Of a DNA stretch of 35,310 nt, positions 18,657-28,431 are shown in pieces. The stretch is from Tieghemiomyces parasiticus (taxonomy: Eukaryota; Kickxellomycota; Dimargaritomycetes; Dimargaritales; Dimargaritaceae). The stretch covers positions 1 to 35,310 of the forward strand of contig JANBPT010000454.1 of the NCBI GenBank assembly GCA_027575765.1, written 5' to 3'. The position numbers and the translations under genes are program-made. How positions within the stretch are numbered: position 1 is the stretch's first letter; every line of letters begins with the position of its first letter. The notes under the pieces were generated by a model. It saw only the letters and a list, made by a program, of their open reading frames with translations, was not told where the DNA came from and did not search any database.

Positions 18657-21362
18657 GCCGTGTCTCGCTTATACCGGACCTTCCCTATCGTCACCAAGCC
18701 CCCCCCCCTTTTTTTCCCTCTCCCATTCATTATTTTGCTAAAGGGGCTAGCCCCCTTCCCTCTTTTGCCATCGTGTCCCTCGTGAGCCCATCGATATGGC
18801 ATTCACAAGTTTCACCTACATAAAGCATTTGTTTTACCGGTTTGGCCAACGGTTCAATTTAAACGGATAGATTACTGTCTCCCTGCCCATTAGACCTTGT
18901 GTTTGTGACCCTAGGAACTGTTGGTCGCACGAGCCGTTTCGTTCGTGGGTATTTAGGCACAATTACACTGTAGGTTGACGGTTTTTTTTGCCCTGCAGCT
19001 TAAGGTTCGTCCCTACTACTCACACCGGCAACATCTCTGTCGGTTGACTCCTGCACGAGGATGTAGTGAAGATACATGTGCGATGTTTCGTCCCCAAGGT
19101 GCCTAATGCATCAAAATGCCTTTCCGCTCTATGTAGTGACCAGTGGCGCTATGTAACGCCTTCAAAGTCACAACGTGACTGATGTCTTATAGTAAATACT
19201 GAATGGAGCGCAAGAAGGCACTAGACAGCGCCCTCCTCTTCGCAGATACAATGGTAATTATAAATTTTCCGTTTATTCACGTACCAGTGATCAAGTACAC
19301 GAGGTGCCGAGGATGGACCAACAGCATACGCTTGTATTTGCTGTAGGCCAGGCAAGAAGGTAGGAGAAGCCAAGGATTCCCCAGGTCTTCGGCTCACTGG
19401 TGAACTAATAAGCTGCACTAGGAGTAGTCACTGGCCTGAACTCCGCTGGCTAGCAAGGCGGCTTCGCATTGCCAAATACGGTGCGATACTTGGTCTGAGG
19501 GAGGCGATCCCCCCTTTACTCTTCCGCCTCATCTTTTCCTCTCTACCATAACCTCCCCTCCACACCCCAGTACATCATTGGGATTGGCATGGGAGCACTC
19601 TGAAAGGAGGGGGGGGGATGGCAAGATCGACCCCAACCTTCCCCCCTCACCGTACCATCACAGCGGCAGTTTGGTGACAAGGGTGTGTGCTAGCTGGCAC
19701 CGTGATAGGTGTCGAAGAGGGTAGGTCTAAGTGCGAAGCGGGGCGAGAGGGTGAGTGGGGGGGGGTAAAGTGATGATTGACAGGAAGCAATCTGTCGTGT
19801 GGAGTCGGCCGTCTCGCCGGTTCATTCCGTGAAATCCTCATTCGCGCACTGGTTTACGCCCGTTCATCGTCAAATAAATGACACCGCCCATCATCTATCC
19901 TGAAGAGCCACCATAGTTCCTCTTATTCAGACCGACATCTGGTAACGTACCGGACGGATGAACTCTACTATCAACGTTACGGGACTTATTGGGCCGACCC
20001 AAGCGAGACGAGAGGTACGGGGGTTACCTTACTATAGCATAAGACTACCATTATCCGACTGCCAGGCAACTGCTGCAATGTCAGATTCGGCGTGGGATTG
20101 GCATTATTTAGGTTCCCACCTCTCCAGCCTCTTTGGGTTCCTAGGTAGGGAAGAGTCGTTGCGGTGTACCTAACCCCCGGCCGGCCACTGAAACCTTCGG
20201 GTTACACACTTGCTCAGAGGGGTGTACACACCGTAGGTCCGCACAGAGCCTCTAGGACACCGCACGACTTGGCTGGACGCTGTGACTGACATTCGGGGAG
20301 GAGGCGGGGGGGGGTGGCTGCCATCCTAAAACCTCAAACCGGTGCCACCAGTTGAGAGGTTCACAGGTTTCAGGCCGTCGTCTCCCTTGGTCTAGACCAG
20401 GCCTCAATTTAATTATCCAAGGTCAATTCTTGGTACGGCAGTCGCATAATATCGACTTTGGGTGGCGGAGAATGAAGGGTGGCGGTAGCTCAAGCTGGTT
20501 GCGGGGTAGGTTGGTTGGGGAAGGGGGTGTGGAAGCTTGGAGCAGAAAATAGACAAGCCCCGCGGTGGATGACGTTGGATAGCTTCAGCAGTAAGCGCAT
20601 TGTTCTTAAGGACGTCTATTTTCGGGGCCTTGTATCGGAAGCGGACCTCTAATAGGGGAGGGTTGGGGCGACCACGGCCCAATCACTGGCGCCCACATGT
20701 TGTAGACCCAAGAGCGGGGAAGAACAAACCCGAGTCGGCTATTAGGAAAGCTCTGGTCAATAGTAAGGGAGAGTTAAGCAGCGGGGAGGAACGGCCTGCC
20801 CAATCACCACGCCTGGAGCCAACGCGGAGGCATCCGCTGGGCGATGGTGATCGCCGCCTTCTTCGTCTCCCGCTAGCTCTTTCCCCATGTGGAGCCCCCC
20901 TCCCTGTAACCCATCGCGCTGGCCCCACAACTGCCTTTCCTAACTGGCAATTACACTTGACCGAAACCGCCCGACCATTGCCACCCCTCCCCTTCTGCAT
21001 GTAACCCCGCCCGCCACCCTGGGGAACCCGCACTGAAACTGGGCCCGCGTCTGAAACCGAGCCCCGATCCCATATATAACCGCCGGGTCTGGCAACTTGT
21101 CCACGTCCCCTTGATACGCTCCATTTGACCGCTTTCGTCCCCTTTATTACCCCCCCCTGACTGTCACCCGTACGGCCTCCGTACCTACTACTACTACGCT
21201 GAAACGGTGCACCCTGCGGCTATCTTTTCACGACCTCCATCTACTTTCCCACCTTAGCTCTCCCAATCCCATTTCGTGCGACCTCATCCGCCCTGTGGGT
21301 TGCTACTTGTCATCTATACTCCACTCAGCCCTATTCCTTCCCATCCCCCCCTTCCATACACC
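18657..21362. other. Gene-free stretch between eIF3a and GDP-mannose pyrophosphorylase
   Basis: 2.7 kb, the second longest gap. The first 200 bases are a CT-rich, then AT-richer eIF3a 3' flank. The middle part (about 18900-20950) is of mixed composition with short G runs (19609-19618, 20307-20314) and only small, unrecognised open frames on both strands. I looked for tRNA B-boxes, 5S and U6-like signatures and saw none. The last 300 bases are the CT-rich promoter and leader of the next gene, with a TATA-like box. Confidence 0.5.
21073..21080 (+). promoter_or_regulatory. TATA-like box upstream of GDP-mannose pyrophosphorylase
   Basis: TATATAAC lies 283 bases before the ATG at 21363, in an otherwise GC-rich context, followed by a CT-rich leader. 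Sequence and position fit a core promoter with a leader of roughly 200-250 nt. No transcript evidence is available. Confidence 0.45.
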
Positions 21363-22641
21363 ATGAAGGCCCTCATTCTTGTCGGTGGTTTCGGCACCCG
21401 TCTCCGCCCGCTCACTCTGACCAAGCCCAAGCCGCTGGTCGAGTTTGCGAACCGCCCCATGATTCTACACCAAATCGAGGCCCTGGTCAAGGTAAGGCTC
21501 CTCGACTGTAGCCGTGTCCGCGTGGGCAACCGTTGGTACATCCACCCTAGCTGACCCGGATGCTCATTGGTCTTCCGTTTCTCAGCGCACCACCATACCC
21601 AAACCTATTCGCCCTGACCGCCCACTAACCCTTACACTCTTCTCCCATTGCCTTCATTTTATTACCGCCTTTTACTAGGCTGGCGTCACGGACGTCGTTC
21701 TGGCTGTCAACTACCGCCCCGAGGTCATGGTGTCGGTTCTGCAGCGTTACGAGGAGGAGTATAACGTTCGTATTACCTTCTCGGTGGAGAATGAGCCGCT
21801 AGGCACCGCCGGCCCGCTGGCCTTGGCCAAGGACATCCTGGCCAAGGATAACTCGCCCTTCTTCGTCCTCAACAGCGACGTTATCTGCGAGTTTCCGTTC
21901 GAGGAACTGCGTGACTTCCACTCCAAGCACGGCGGCGAAGGAACCATCGTGGTCACCAAGGTGGAGGAGCCCTCCAAGTATGGAGTCGTTGTCACCAAGA
22001 CCGGCTCCACCCAGATTGACCGCTTCGTAGAGAAGCCCGTGGAGTTTGTGGGCAACCGCATCAACGCTGGCATCTACATCTTCAACCCCACCATCCTAGA
22101 CCGTATCCCCCTGCGCCCCACTTCCATCGAGAAGGAGATTTTCCCCGTCATGGCCGCCGACAACAACCTTCACTGTTTCGACCTGGCTGGCTTCTGGATG
22201 GACGTGGGTCAGCCCAAAGACTTCCTCACCGGCACCTGCCTCTACCTTGCCAGCCTGGCCAAGAACGCTCCGGAAAAGCTGGCCCCGGCCACCGAGTCGT
22301 ATGTCCACGGCGGCCACGTGATGGTTCACCCCACCGCCAAGGTCGGAAAGGACTGCAAGATCGGCCCCAACGTGGTGATTGGCCCGGGTGTGGTGATTGG
22401 CGACGGTGTGCGTCTCCAGCGCTGTGTGCTGCTCGATTCGGTGCGCGTCAAGGACTACGCCTGGGTGCGGAACTCCATCGTCGGCTGGAACTCGACGATC
22501 GGCCGCTGGTCCCGTCTGGAGGGCGTGTCCGTCCTGGGCGACGATGTGACCGTCAGCCCCGAAATCTACATCAACGGCGGCTGTGTCCTACCCCATAAGA
22601 CCATCAGCGTCAACGTGACTGAGCCCAAAATCATTATGTAA
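21363..22641 (+). CDS. PSA1: Mannose-1-phosphate guanylyltransferase (GDP-mannose pyrophosphorylase)
   Basis: Two exons, 21363-21491 and 21679-22641 (phase-0 intron, GTAAGG...CTAG), 363 residues against 361 in yeast Psa1. Makes GDP-mannose from GTP and mannose-1-phosphate in the cytosol, feeding N- and O-glycosylation, GPI anchors and mannan. The N-terminus [33 protein letters not shown] holds the nucleotidyltransferase signature ([11 protein letters not shown]) and the KPKPLV motif. [10 protein letters not shown] contains the metal-binding Asp, and [21 protein letters not shown] carries the sugar-phosphate-binding FVEKP motif. The C-terminal third is a hexapeptide-repeat left-handed beta-helix ([26 protein letters not shown]). 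The start is the ATG after a CT-rich leader. Codon use is strongly biased, like eIF3a. Confidence 0.96.
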
Positions 22642-23359
22642 ATTATTACTCCGTTTGCCCCTTTCTCTCCCCCCTTTCTCTGGACGACCTGACTCTCCAC
22701 TGGCATGGTGTCAACCAGGAGACTTGCCTATATAAGCAACGACCAGCACTCTGCTAGTCGTACTTGTTTCTGCTCCTCATCCTCCCTATAGTTCAACAAC
22801 TTGCCTAGTACTCACCCCAACTGGGTTACACATTGAGACCCTCTCTTCATTCACCACTTCGGGACGCTCACGGTGTAAAACCGCCCCTTATAACCTATAT
22901 TATGCAGTATCGGTGTTTCGTCTCCGCGAGTATATCACCCTTTCTTCTGCTCAACACCTCTTTCTACTTAATTCTTAATCAGTGTCCATTCGACGTATCA
23001 ATCTCTGGAGTCAGATAATTAATGAAATAATTTTTCTATGTCACCAAAGTCCTAAAGTGACTGAACACGCCAGGAAAGCTGGTATAGTCCAAGTACCATC
23101 TGAGAAGTAATGAGTGCGAGATGCCTAAGTAGACTGGACTGTGATGAAAATAAAGTGATGTGGGGTCCAAGGCATCCGAGTAGCTCACCCTCCGGTCGAG
23201 TGGGCATGAGGCTACTTCTAGCCCCCCCTCTCTCCGCATTACACATCGACACATCTATCGTTGTTTTGTGTAAGCACCGCAAGCTCCATCCGAACACATT
23301 CTCGTCGCTTAGCTTTGACAGCCCTCCTAATCCTACCGGTTCCTGTCTCCGACGCCGCC
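22642..23359. other. Intergenic region between GDP-mannose pyrophosphorylase and INTS9
   Basis: 718 bases, more AT-rich than the flanking genes. Contains a TATA box and an adjacent hairpin (listed separately). The sequence runs into a good start context (GCCGCC directly before the INTS9 ATG). No extra gene recognised. Confidence 0.5.
22729..22760 (+). promoter_or_regulatory. TATA box followed by a small inverted repeat
   Basis: TATATAAG at 22729-22736 is followed at once by an 8-base stem with one mismatch, CGACCAGC (22740-22747) and GCTAGTCG (22753-22760), around a 5-nt loop. It sits 90 bases after the pyrophosphorylase stop and 620 bases before the INTS9 ATG. It may be a promoter for INTS9 with a long leader, a promoter for a short non-coding RNA, or part of the upstream 3' UTR. 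Confidence 0.35.
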
Positions 23360-26096
23360 ATGCCTAGAGTGGTAAGTGTCCCGATTAGGTCCGTGTTGAG
23401 GTGAATGGGCCGAATACGAGTCCGCTTGGAGTCTGGTCGGAGGGTGGATTGGAGCTATGCTTAGGGCATGGGGAAATGCCCGCAGATACCTTGCCCAATG
23501 TCCGCCAACTGACGGTCTGTACTTGACCACCCACTATCCTTACCATACTATTGCCGTCCTCCACTTGATACTCCACCCGTCGCCTGGCCAGACCTGCCTC
23601 TCGCGCATCCCCGGCGCCCACTTCTTCCTCTTCGAATGGGGCGATGTCACCTTTGTATTTGACTGTGGACTTCCCGAGCTGCCGGACCGGCCAGGTAAGC
23701 TTGCCCTTGATCCGTATCGCATCGCATAGCTTTCTAGCCGGTATCCTCTTGATGACTGACGCTACTGTTCCTAATACCACACCCCTCTACGCATCTCCCC
23801 CTTTGTCTGCACCGTTCCTGGCCCCTATCATCCGTCTAAAATTGTACATACTAGACGAAGACGCCAAAACCCGGGCCAGCCACTCGATCCCCAGCCTATG
23901 GGCCGACCTGAACCTGGTTGACTGGGGCTCGGTAGACTTTATTCTCATCTCCAACCATACCCAGATGCTGGCCTTACCGTTCATCATGGGCTATTCAGCC
24001 TTCGCTGGAGCCGTGTATTTTACCGAGGTCGGCTTGGTCTTTGCACGGTAGGTCTTGTCGATGGCGTTGTTGCCATTGATAATCAATGGGTTGGGTTGCT
24101 CGGTAAGCAGTACTACCACTCTGCGACCACTAGTTAACCCCTTCGCCACTACCTGGGTACTGGTGCCACCGTTGAACGCCCTACATTCTACTTCCCAACC
24201 TCCTCTCTGCTGCAGGTGCTGGATCGAGGAGCTAGTTCAGTATCAGGAAACGCCTCGCGTGTCCCGACCTGCCGTTGGTCCCTCGTCCTCTACAGCGGTA
24301 TCATCAACGTCCACCGCACGCTCTGGTGCGGTCGGCGGCGACCTGCGACACCTCCCGTATACCCATAGCGACGCGCTTCAGTGCCTGGAAAAGATTATGA
24401 GTCTGCGCTACAAGGAGACACAGTGCCCTTTCCACCACGTCAAAGTTACCCCGTACAGTTCAGGGTTCGCCCTGGGCAGCGCCAACTGGGTGGTTGAGGT
24501 GGCCGCGCAACGGCTCACCCTCCTGTCTAATTCATCCCTGCTTACGGCTACTCATCCGAGCAACTTTGACTGGACCGTAGTTGAGCGGACGCACGCCATG
24601 TTCGTGGCCGACCGGTATGTCGAACGCGGACCGGGCCCACCGTTATCCCACACCCTAAATCAGGTCAACAGCGCCGTACTGGCCACTCTTAAACAGAAGG
24701 GTAACGTGCTCTTCCCTTGCCATATCCTAGGTCTTGTATTTGACCTGATTGAGTCCCTAGCCTACGCGCTGGATGCTCACGGGCTGTCCAAGGTGCGCAT
24801 GTACGCCGTATCACCCGTGGCCGACCGGGCTCTGCTCTACGCCAACATCATGGGCGAGTGGATGTGTCCAGAGAAGCAAAACCTCATCTACCTGCCCGAA
24901 GCCCCTCTATTGCAGGACGAACTGATCGCGTCAGGCCGACTGACCTACGTGACTTCCTTGACCCAGCTGACGAAGCTGTCGTATCAGGAACCTTGTATCA
25001 TTTTCGCAGGCCACGCCTCCTTGGCCACTGGGCCAGCTCGGGAGTTATTGCGACAATGGGGTGGTAACCCCCTGCATGCCATCGTCTCTATCGAAACCGG
25101 TACCGACGTATTTCGCAGCTGGCAGTCTCTTTATTCTGCCCACGAAGTGGCCACCCCGGCCCCGCGGTGCCAACTGTTCAATCTGCCACTAGATACCGAA
25201 TTATCCACCCGTGACCTCCTAGACGTTGTGGAGCGTACCACCGCCACCGCGGTGATCCTGCCTAGCGAAACTCTCGCCACCCTTCGCAGCCGTCTACCGC
25301 CGGCCGGTGACTCTCGGACTTACGTGGCGTACGCACCCCTGGAAGCCGCGACGTGGGAGGCCAGCGGACCCCAGCGTCAGACCGTATATCTCTCGGAAAA
25401 TGTAAGACGGAGGATCGCCTGGCTTGAGGGACGATGTAATGCCGTGGTATCTGCTCCGGAACAGTTGAAGCTCATAGCCTAATACCTCCGCTGGGTGTAA
25501 TACACCATTTCCTAAAATCGCCGCACTACCCGACTTTCCTACTGACTAGGTCGCATGGCAGTCCGAATTAACCCTTCAGGGGGGTCAGACCGTGGCGCGC
25601 ATCCAAGGAATCCTACGGGAAGAGCGTGGCGGCCTACGTATCAAACCGCCCGGCATGTTCACCCAACGAGGTCAGCCTCACAAGCGCATGCTGTGCGGCA
25701 ACGTGGCCACCGACCGGCTCATCGAGGGGATTAAAACGGTAAGTGAAAGTGCATTAGCAAGTCAGGCTGGCAGTTTTGCAAAAGTGGTGAGGTAGAAAAT
25801 ATATATGTATATATATACTCCGGTTGGCATGGATACGCGCAGCGCCTGTGGCTCGGTACTGACCCTTCCGCCTCACATTTCTCTGCAATACATCCCCGTA
25901 CTTCCAGGACACGGGTCTGCAGCTCGACTCGGTAGACAAGAAGGAGGACGGTGTCGTCCGGTTGACCCTGACGGCTGGTCCGCATAAAGCAACCATAACC
26001 TGCGATGCCGGGCGGACACAGCTGCACTGCGACCACGAGGAGCTTCGGTGCCATCTCAGCAATTTGATCCGACATAGCAGTCTAGTGGAGCTCTAG
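23360..26096 (+). CDS. INTS9: Integrator complex subunit 9 (catalytically dead beta-CASP protein)
   Basis: Six exons: 23360-23371, 23592-23694, 23855-24047, 24216-25401, 25550-25738 and 25908-26096; 623 residues against 658 in human INTS9. It is the inactive partner of the INTS11 endonuclease in snRNA 3'-end formation and promoter-proximal termination. It starts MPRVTCLSRIPGAHFF, matching the INTS9 start with its CLS, and reaches FVFDCGL (25-31). VDFILISNHTQMLALPFI (65-82) replaces the catalytic HxHxDH, as in INTS9. VTPYSSGFALGSANWVV, SNSSLLTATHPSNFDW, GNVLFPCHILGLVFDLIE and SPVADRALLYANIMGEWM cover the rest of the metallo-beta-lactamase and beta-CASP fold. The tail (DTGLQLDSVDKKEDG...HCDHEELRCHLSNLI) matches the INTS11-binding end. 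A weaker alternative donor (GTATCT, 25447) would add 15 residues. The ATG has a strong GCCGCC context. Confidence 0.88.
25797..25817. repeat. AT/TA-rich microsatellite in the last INTS9 intron
   Basis: Near-perfect alternating A/T stretch with one G interruption, about 60 bases after the donor of the last INTS9 intron. Non-coding; no function apparent. Confidence 0.55.
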
Positions 26097-27085
26097 GCTA
26101 CACATTGAATGCGTATTATAACTCTGCACAAAGTGATTATAAACCTTAAAATAATGATCTGCCAAGAGGACCACTGGTTGGTCAGGCGATTCAAATGGAC
26201 GTCGGATGCCCTTTCCTTGGTAGCGGAGCTCAAAGCGATAGCCGTTGATGTGCCCAGCTGTCCACCTGTGCACTTAGGTCATAGTCGATACGGGTACGGT
26301 GGGTGGTCATCAGGTATGCCATTCTGTCGCGTTTTGATGGTAAGAATGAGGCATGCCCCCGCCGGACTTCTATTCACGTCCTTTGTCCCTCTCCCCTTTG
26401 CTCGGAGACCTACCAGTGCTTTCTAGAGGCCACGAGTGGAGCGACTTGGCTGCACCGCCGTTGGCTGTGCAGACTTTTCAGATAACAAGGTGTGATGACA
26501 GCTTAGGCGGTTAAAACTGGGAACAAGGTAAGAACACTGTTTATGTTTTCAAGATTACATGCAGTGGGGATAAATGAGCCCCCCCCCCCCCTCCCACATA
26601 ATCTCGCAGGTTTTATGAGAGGGGGGGGGACTGCTCCTTTGTGCGTATGAGTGGGAGACGTGTACATCATTCGATGGTACTGCGGGGACAACCGCTATCG
26701 TCGCTTCTCGCCCCGTCTGCTCCGACCCATAGTACATCGGTGTCCACATGGCTTGGCACCGGAAGTGCCCGTTCCCATTGTCTTGTCCTGGCATCCGTCA
26801 ATCCCTCTTAAATTAGAGGGGAGGAGGTGGTAGCGGTAGTGAATATCCACTCTACCTCCCAGCTGATTGCTATGGCCGGTCTTGAGCACGTTTCCTTAAT
26901 CCCATAACCCGTTTTTTTTCTGACTTGACCTCACCACGCTTTCCCCCCACGCCTCGCGAATTATTATTGTTTCAGATAATTATCATGTATTTTTTTTAGG
27001 CTCATCGATTGTAGTTTTCCTAGTCTTCTCCTCCAGGCTCACTCCATTCCAAGTGGCGTCTCCCCCACTTTCCGTTTGAATTCTC
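26097..27085. other. Intergenic region between INTS9 and the Gdt1-like transporter
   Basis: Almost 1 kb. Short open frames on both strands (for example 26109-26426 plus and 26082-26273 minus) resemble no family I know, and no convincing splice chain links them. Contains a C13/G9 inverted pair (listed separately) and an AT-rich segment at 26955-27010 before the next gene. Confidence 0.45.
26579..26629. repeat. C13 / G9 inverted repeat
   Basis: A run of 13 C (26579-26591) continuing into CTCCCACATAA is matched in reverse complement by TTATGAGA followed by nine G (26613-26629). The imperfect stem of about 16 base pairs surrounds a loop of about 11 bases. Non-coding position, 480 bases after INTS9 and 460 before the transporter. 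Confidence 0.55.
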
Positions 27086-28213
27086 ATGCCTTCTATACCC
27101 TCCTCCACGAACGCCGCCCGGCGTTTAGCCATATCGGGCGTGCGCACCCTGCTCGTCCTCCTACCGCTACTCACCGTCGTCGTCCAAGCTGTAGATGCTG
27201 GCCCAGCAGCGGGCTCGCCGGCACCCGTCGGTGCGATCCCGCCCGGCGCATCTAATGGTAATCCAACGACCCCTGCCGCTGCTCAACCCACACCAGACAC
27301 GGGCTACCTGGGCCACACCCAAATGCAGTCCCTGGTGTCGAGCGTCCTGGTGACCATTGTGTCGGAAATTGGCGACAAGACTTTCTTCATTGCGGCCATC
27401 ATGGCCATGAAGCACTCCCGTCTGCTCATCTTTTCGGCTGCGCTGTCCGCCCTGGCGGTCATGACCGTGCTGTCAGCGCTCATGGGCCACGTCCTACCGC
27501 ATCTAATTCCCCAACGGTTTGTGGAACTGGCAGCCGCGCTGCTGTTTTTGGTTTTTGGGGTCAAGATGATCATGGAGGGGTGGGAAATGGAGGCCGACCA
27601 TGCCCTAAAGGAAATGGACGAGACGAGCGCCGAGCTCGAGGATGCCAAGAAAGGTGAGGAGGCCTTCGAGCTCGAGGCGGGTGAATTCGCAATCGGCGGC
27701 GCCAGTGGTAGTCACCAACCCGCAACGGGTTCGTCGACTTCCGCCGCCCCCCGACACAACATTCAAATCCGTGGGGGCTCGCCCGCTACGAACTCCCAGG
27801 ACGCCGACTCCGCCAAGTACCACAGTGGGCGGACTGCCGGTAAGGCCATGTCGACCGGGGAGGAACGTTTACCGGGGTTGGTGGGCCACCTGCACTACCT
27901 CATGCAGCAGGTCTTTTCGCCTGTATTCTTGCAAACCGCCCTGATCATGTTCGTCGCCGAGTGGGGCGATCGGTCACAGCTGGCCACCATCGCCCTGGCC
28001 GCCGCGGCCGATATGGTATGGGTTAGTATCGGTACTATCTTTGGTCACGCCCTCTGTACCGGCCTGGCAGTCGTCGGCGGCCGGATCCTGGCCACCCGGA
28101 TTTCGGTGCGGACGGTCACGCTCAGCGGGGGCGCCCTGTTCATCGTATTTGGTCTGGTCTACACGTATGAGGGTCTGGTTGCTGCTACCGTTGCCACCAC
28201 CGCCACCAACTAA
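27086..28213 (+). CDS. GDT1: Gdt1/TMEM165-family Golgi cation transporter
   Basis: Single exon, 375 residues. Family members (UPF0016) exchange Ca2+ or Mn2+ for protons across the Golgi membrane, supplying Mn2+ to glycosyltransferases. An N-terminal hydrophobic stretch (about 19-34, RTLLVLLPLLTVVVQAV) looks like a signal sequence. Two homologous three-helix halves follow, each with the hallmark acidic motif: SEIGDKT with Glu94 and Asp97, and AEWGDRS with Glu292 and Asp295. A hydrophilic loop of about 100 residues between the halves (about 170-270) is acidic, then Ser/Gly-rich. The last helices end near the C-terminus (GGALFIVFGLVYTYEGLV). The ATG at 27086 is the first that precedes the signal sequence. 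It lies downstream of INTS9 on the same strand with no sign of co-transcription; Mn2+ supply would suit the mannosylation fed by the nearby GDP-mannose enzyme, but that is only a loose link. Confidence 0.93.
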   Translation: MPSIPSSTNAARRLAISGVRTLLVLLPLLTVVVQAVDAGPAAGSPAPVGAIPPGASNGNPTTPAAAQPTPDTGYLGHTQMQSLVSSVLVTIVSEIGDKTFFIAAIMAMKHSRLLIFSAALSALAVMTVLSALMGHVLPHLIPQRFVELAAALLFLVFGVKMIMEGWEMEADHALKEMDETSAELEDAKKGEEAFELEAGEFAIGGASGSHQPATGSSTSAAPRHNIQIRGGSPATNSQDADSAKYHSGRTAGKAMSTGEERLPGLVGHLHYLMQQVFSPVFLQTALIMFVAEWGDRSQLATIALAAAADMVWVSIGTIFGHALCTGLAVVGGRILATRISVRTVTLSGGALFIVFGLVYTYEGLVAATVATTATN

Positions 28214-28431
28214 GTTACACTATCATCCTACGTCGACGCCCCTTTAACTACCAGCGTGCTTTAATGGTTATCCTCTATATTAATTCCATTATTTTTACGC
28301 GTTAGGCTATTCAAAACCGAGACACCACCAACAAGGACATTGACCAGTACCCTTTTTTTAACTCGGAGTTGAGAGTGCAATCTTGTTTGGAGCGTAAGCC
28401 GACATCTTCTGATAGCTTCTGGCCCGAGTTT

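Noticed and set aside
20221..20233. GTGTACACACCG resembling the conserved 3' part of small-subunit rRNA
   Set aside because: Only about 12 bases agree and no flanking rRNA sequence follows on either side; chance match.
25402..25482. Read-through end of INTS9 exon 4 (RRRIAWLEG... to a stop at 25480)
   Set aside because: Stopping here would drop the conserved C-terminal domain that follows in frame at 25550 and 25908; a consensus GTAAGA donor at 25402 restores alignment to the family.
25447..25549. Alternative INTS9 intron using donor GTATCT
   Set aside because: Keeps frame but has no G at +5, unlike every other intron in the window, and inserts 15 residues not expected from the family alignment.
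26082..26426. Short overlapping open frames on both strands downstream of INTS9
   Set aside because: No similarity, no splice chain and no start context; treated as spacer.
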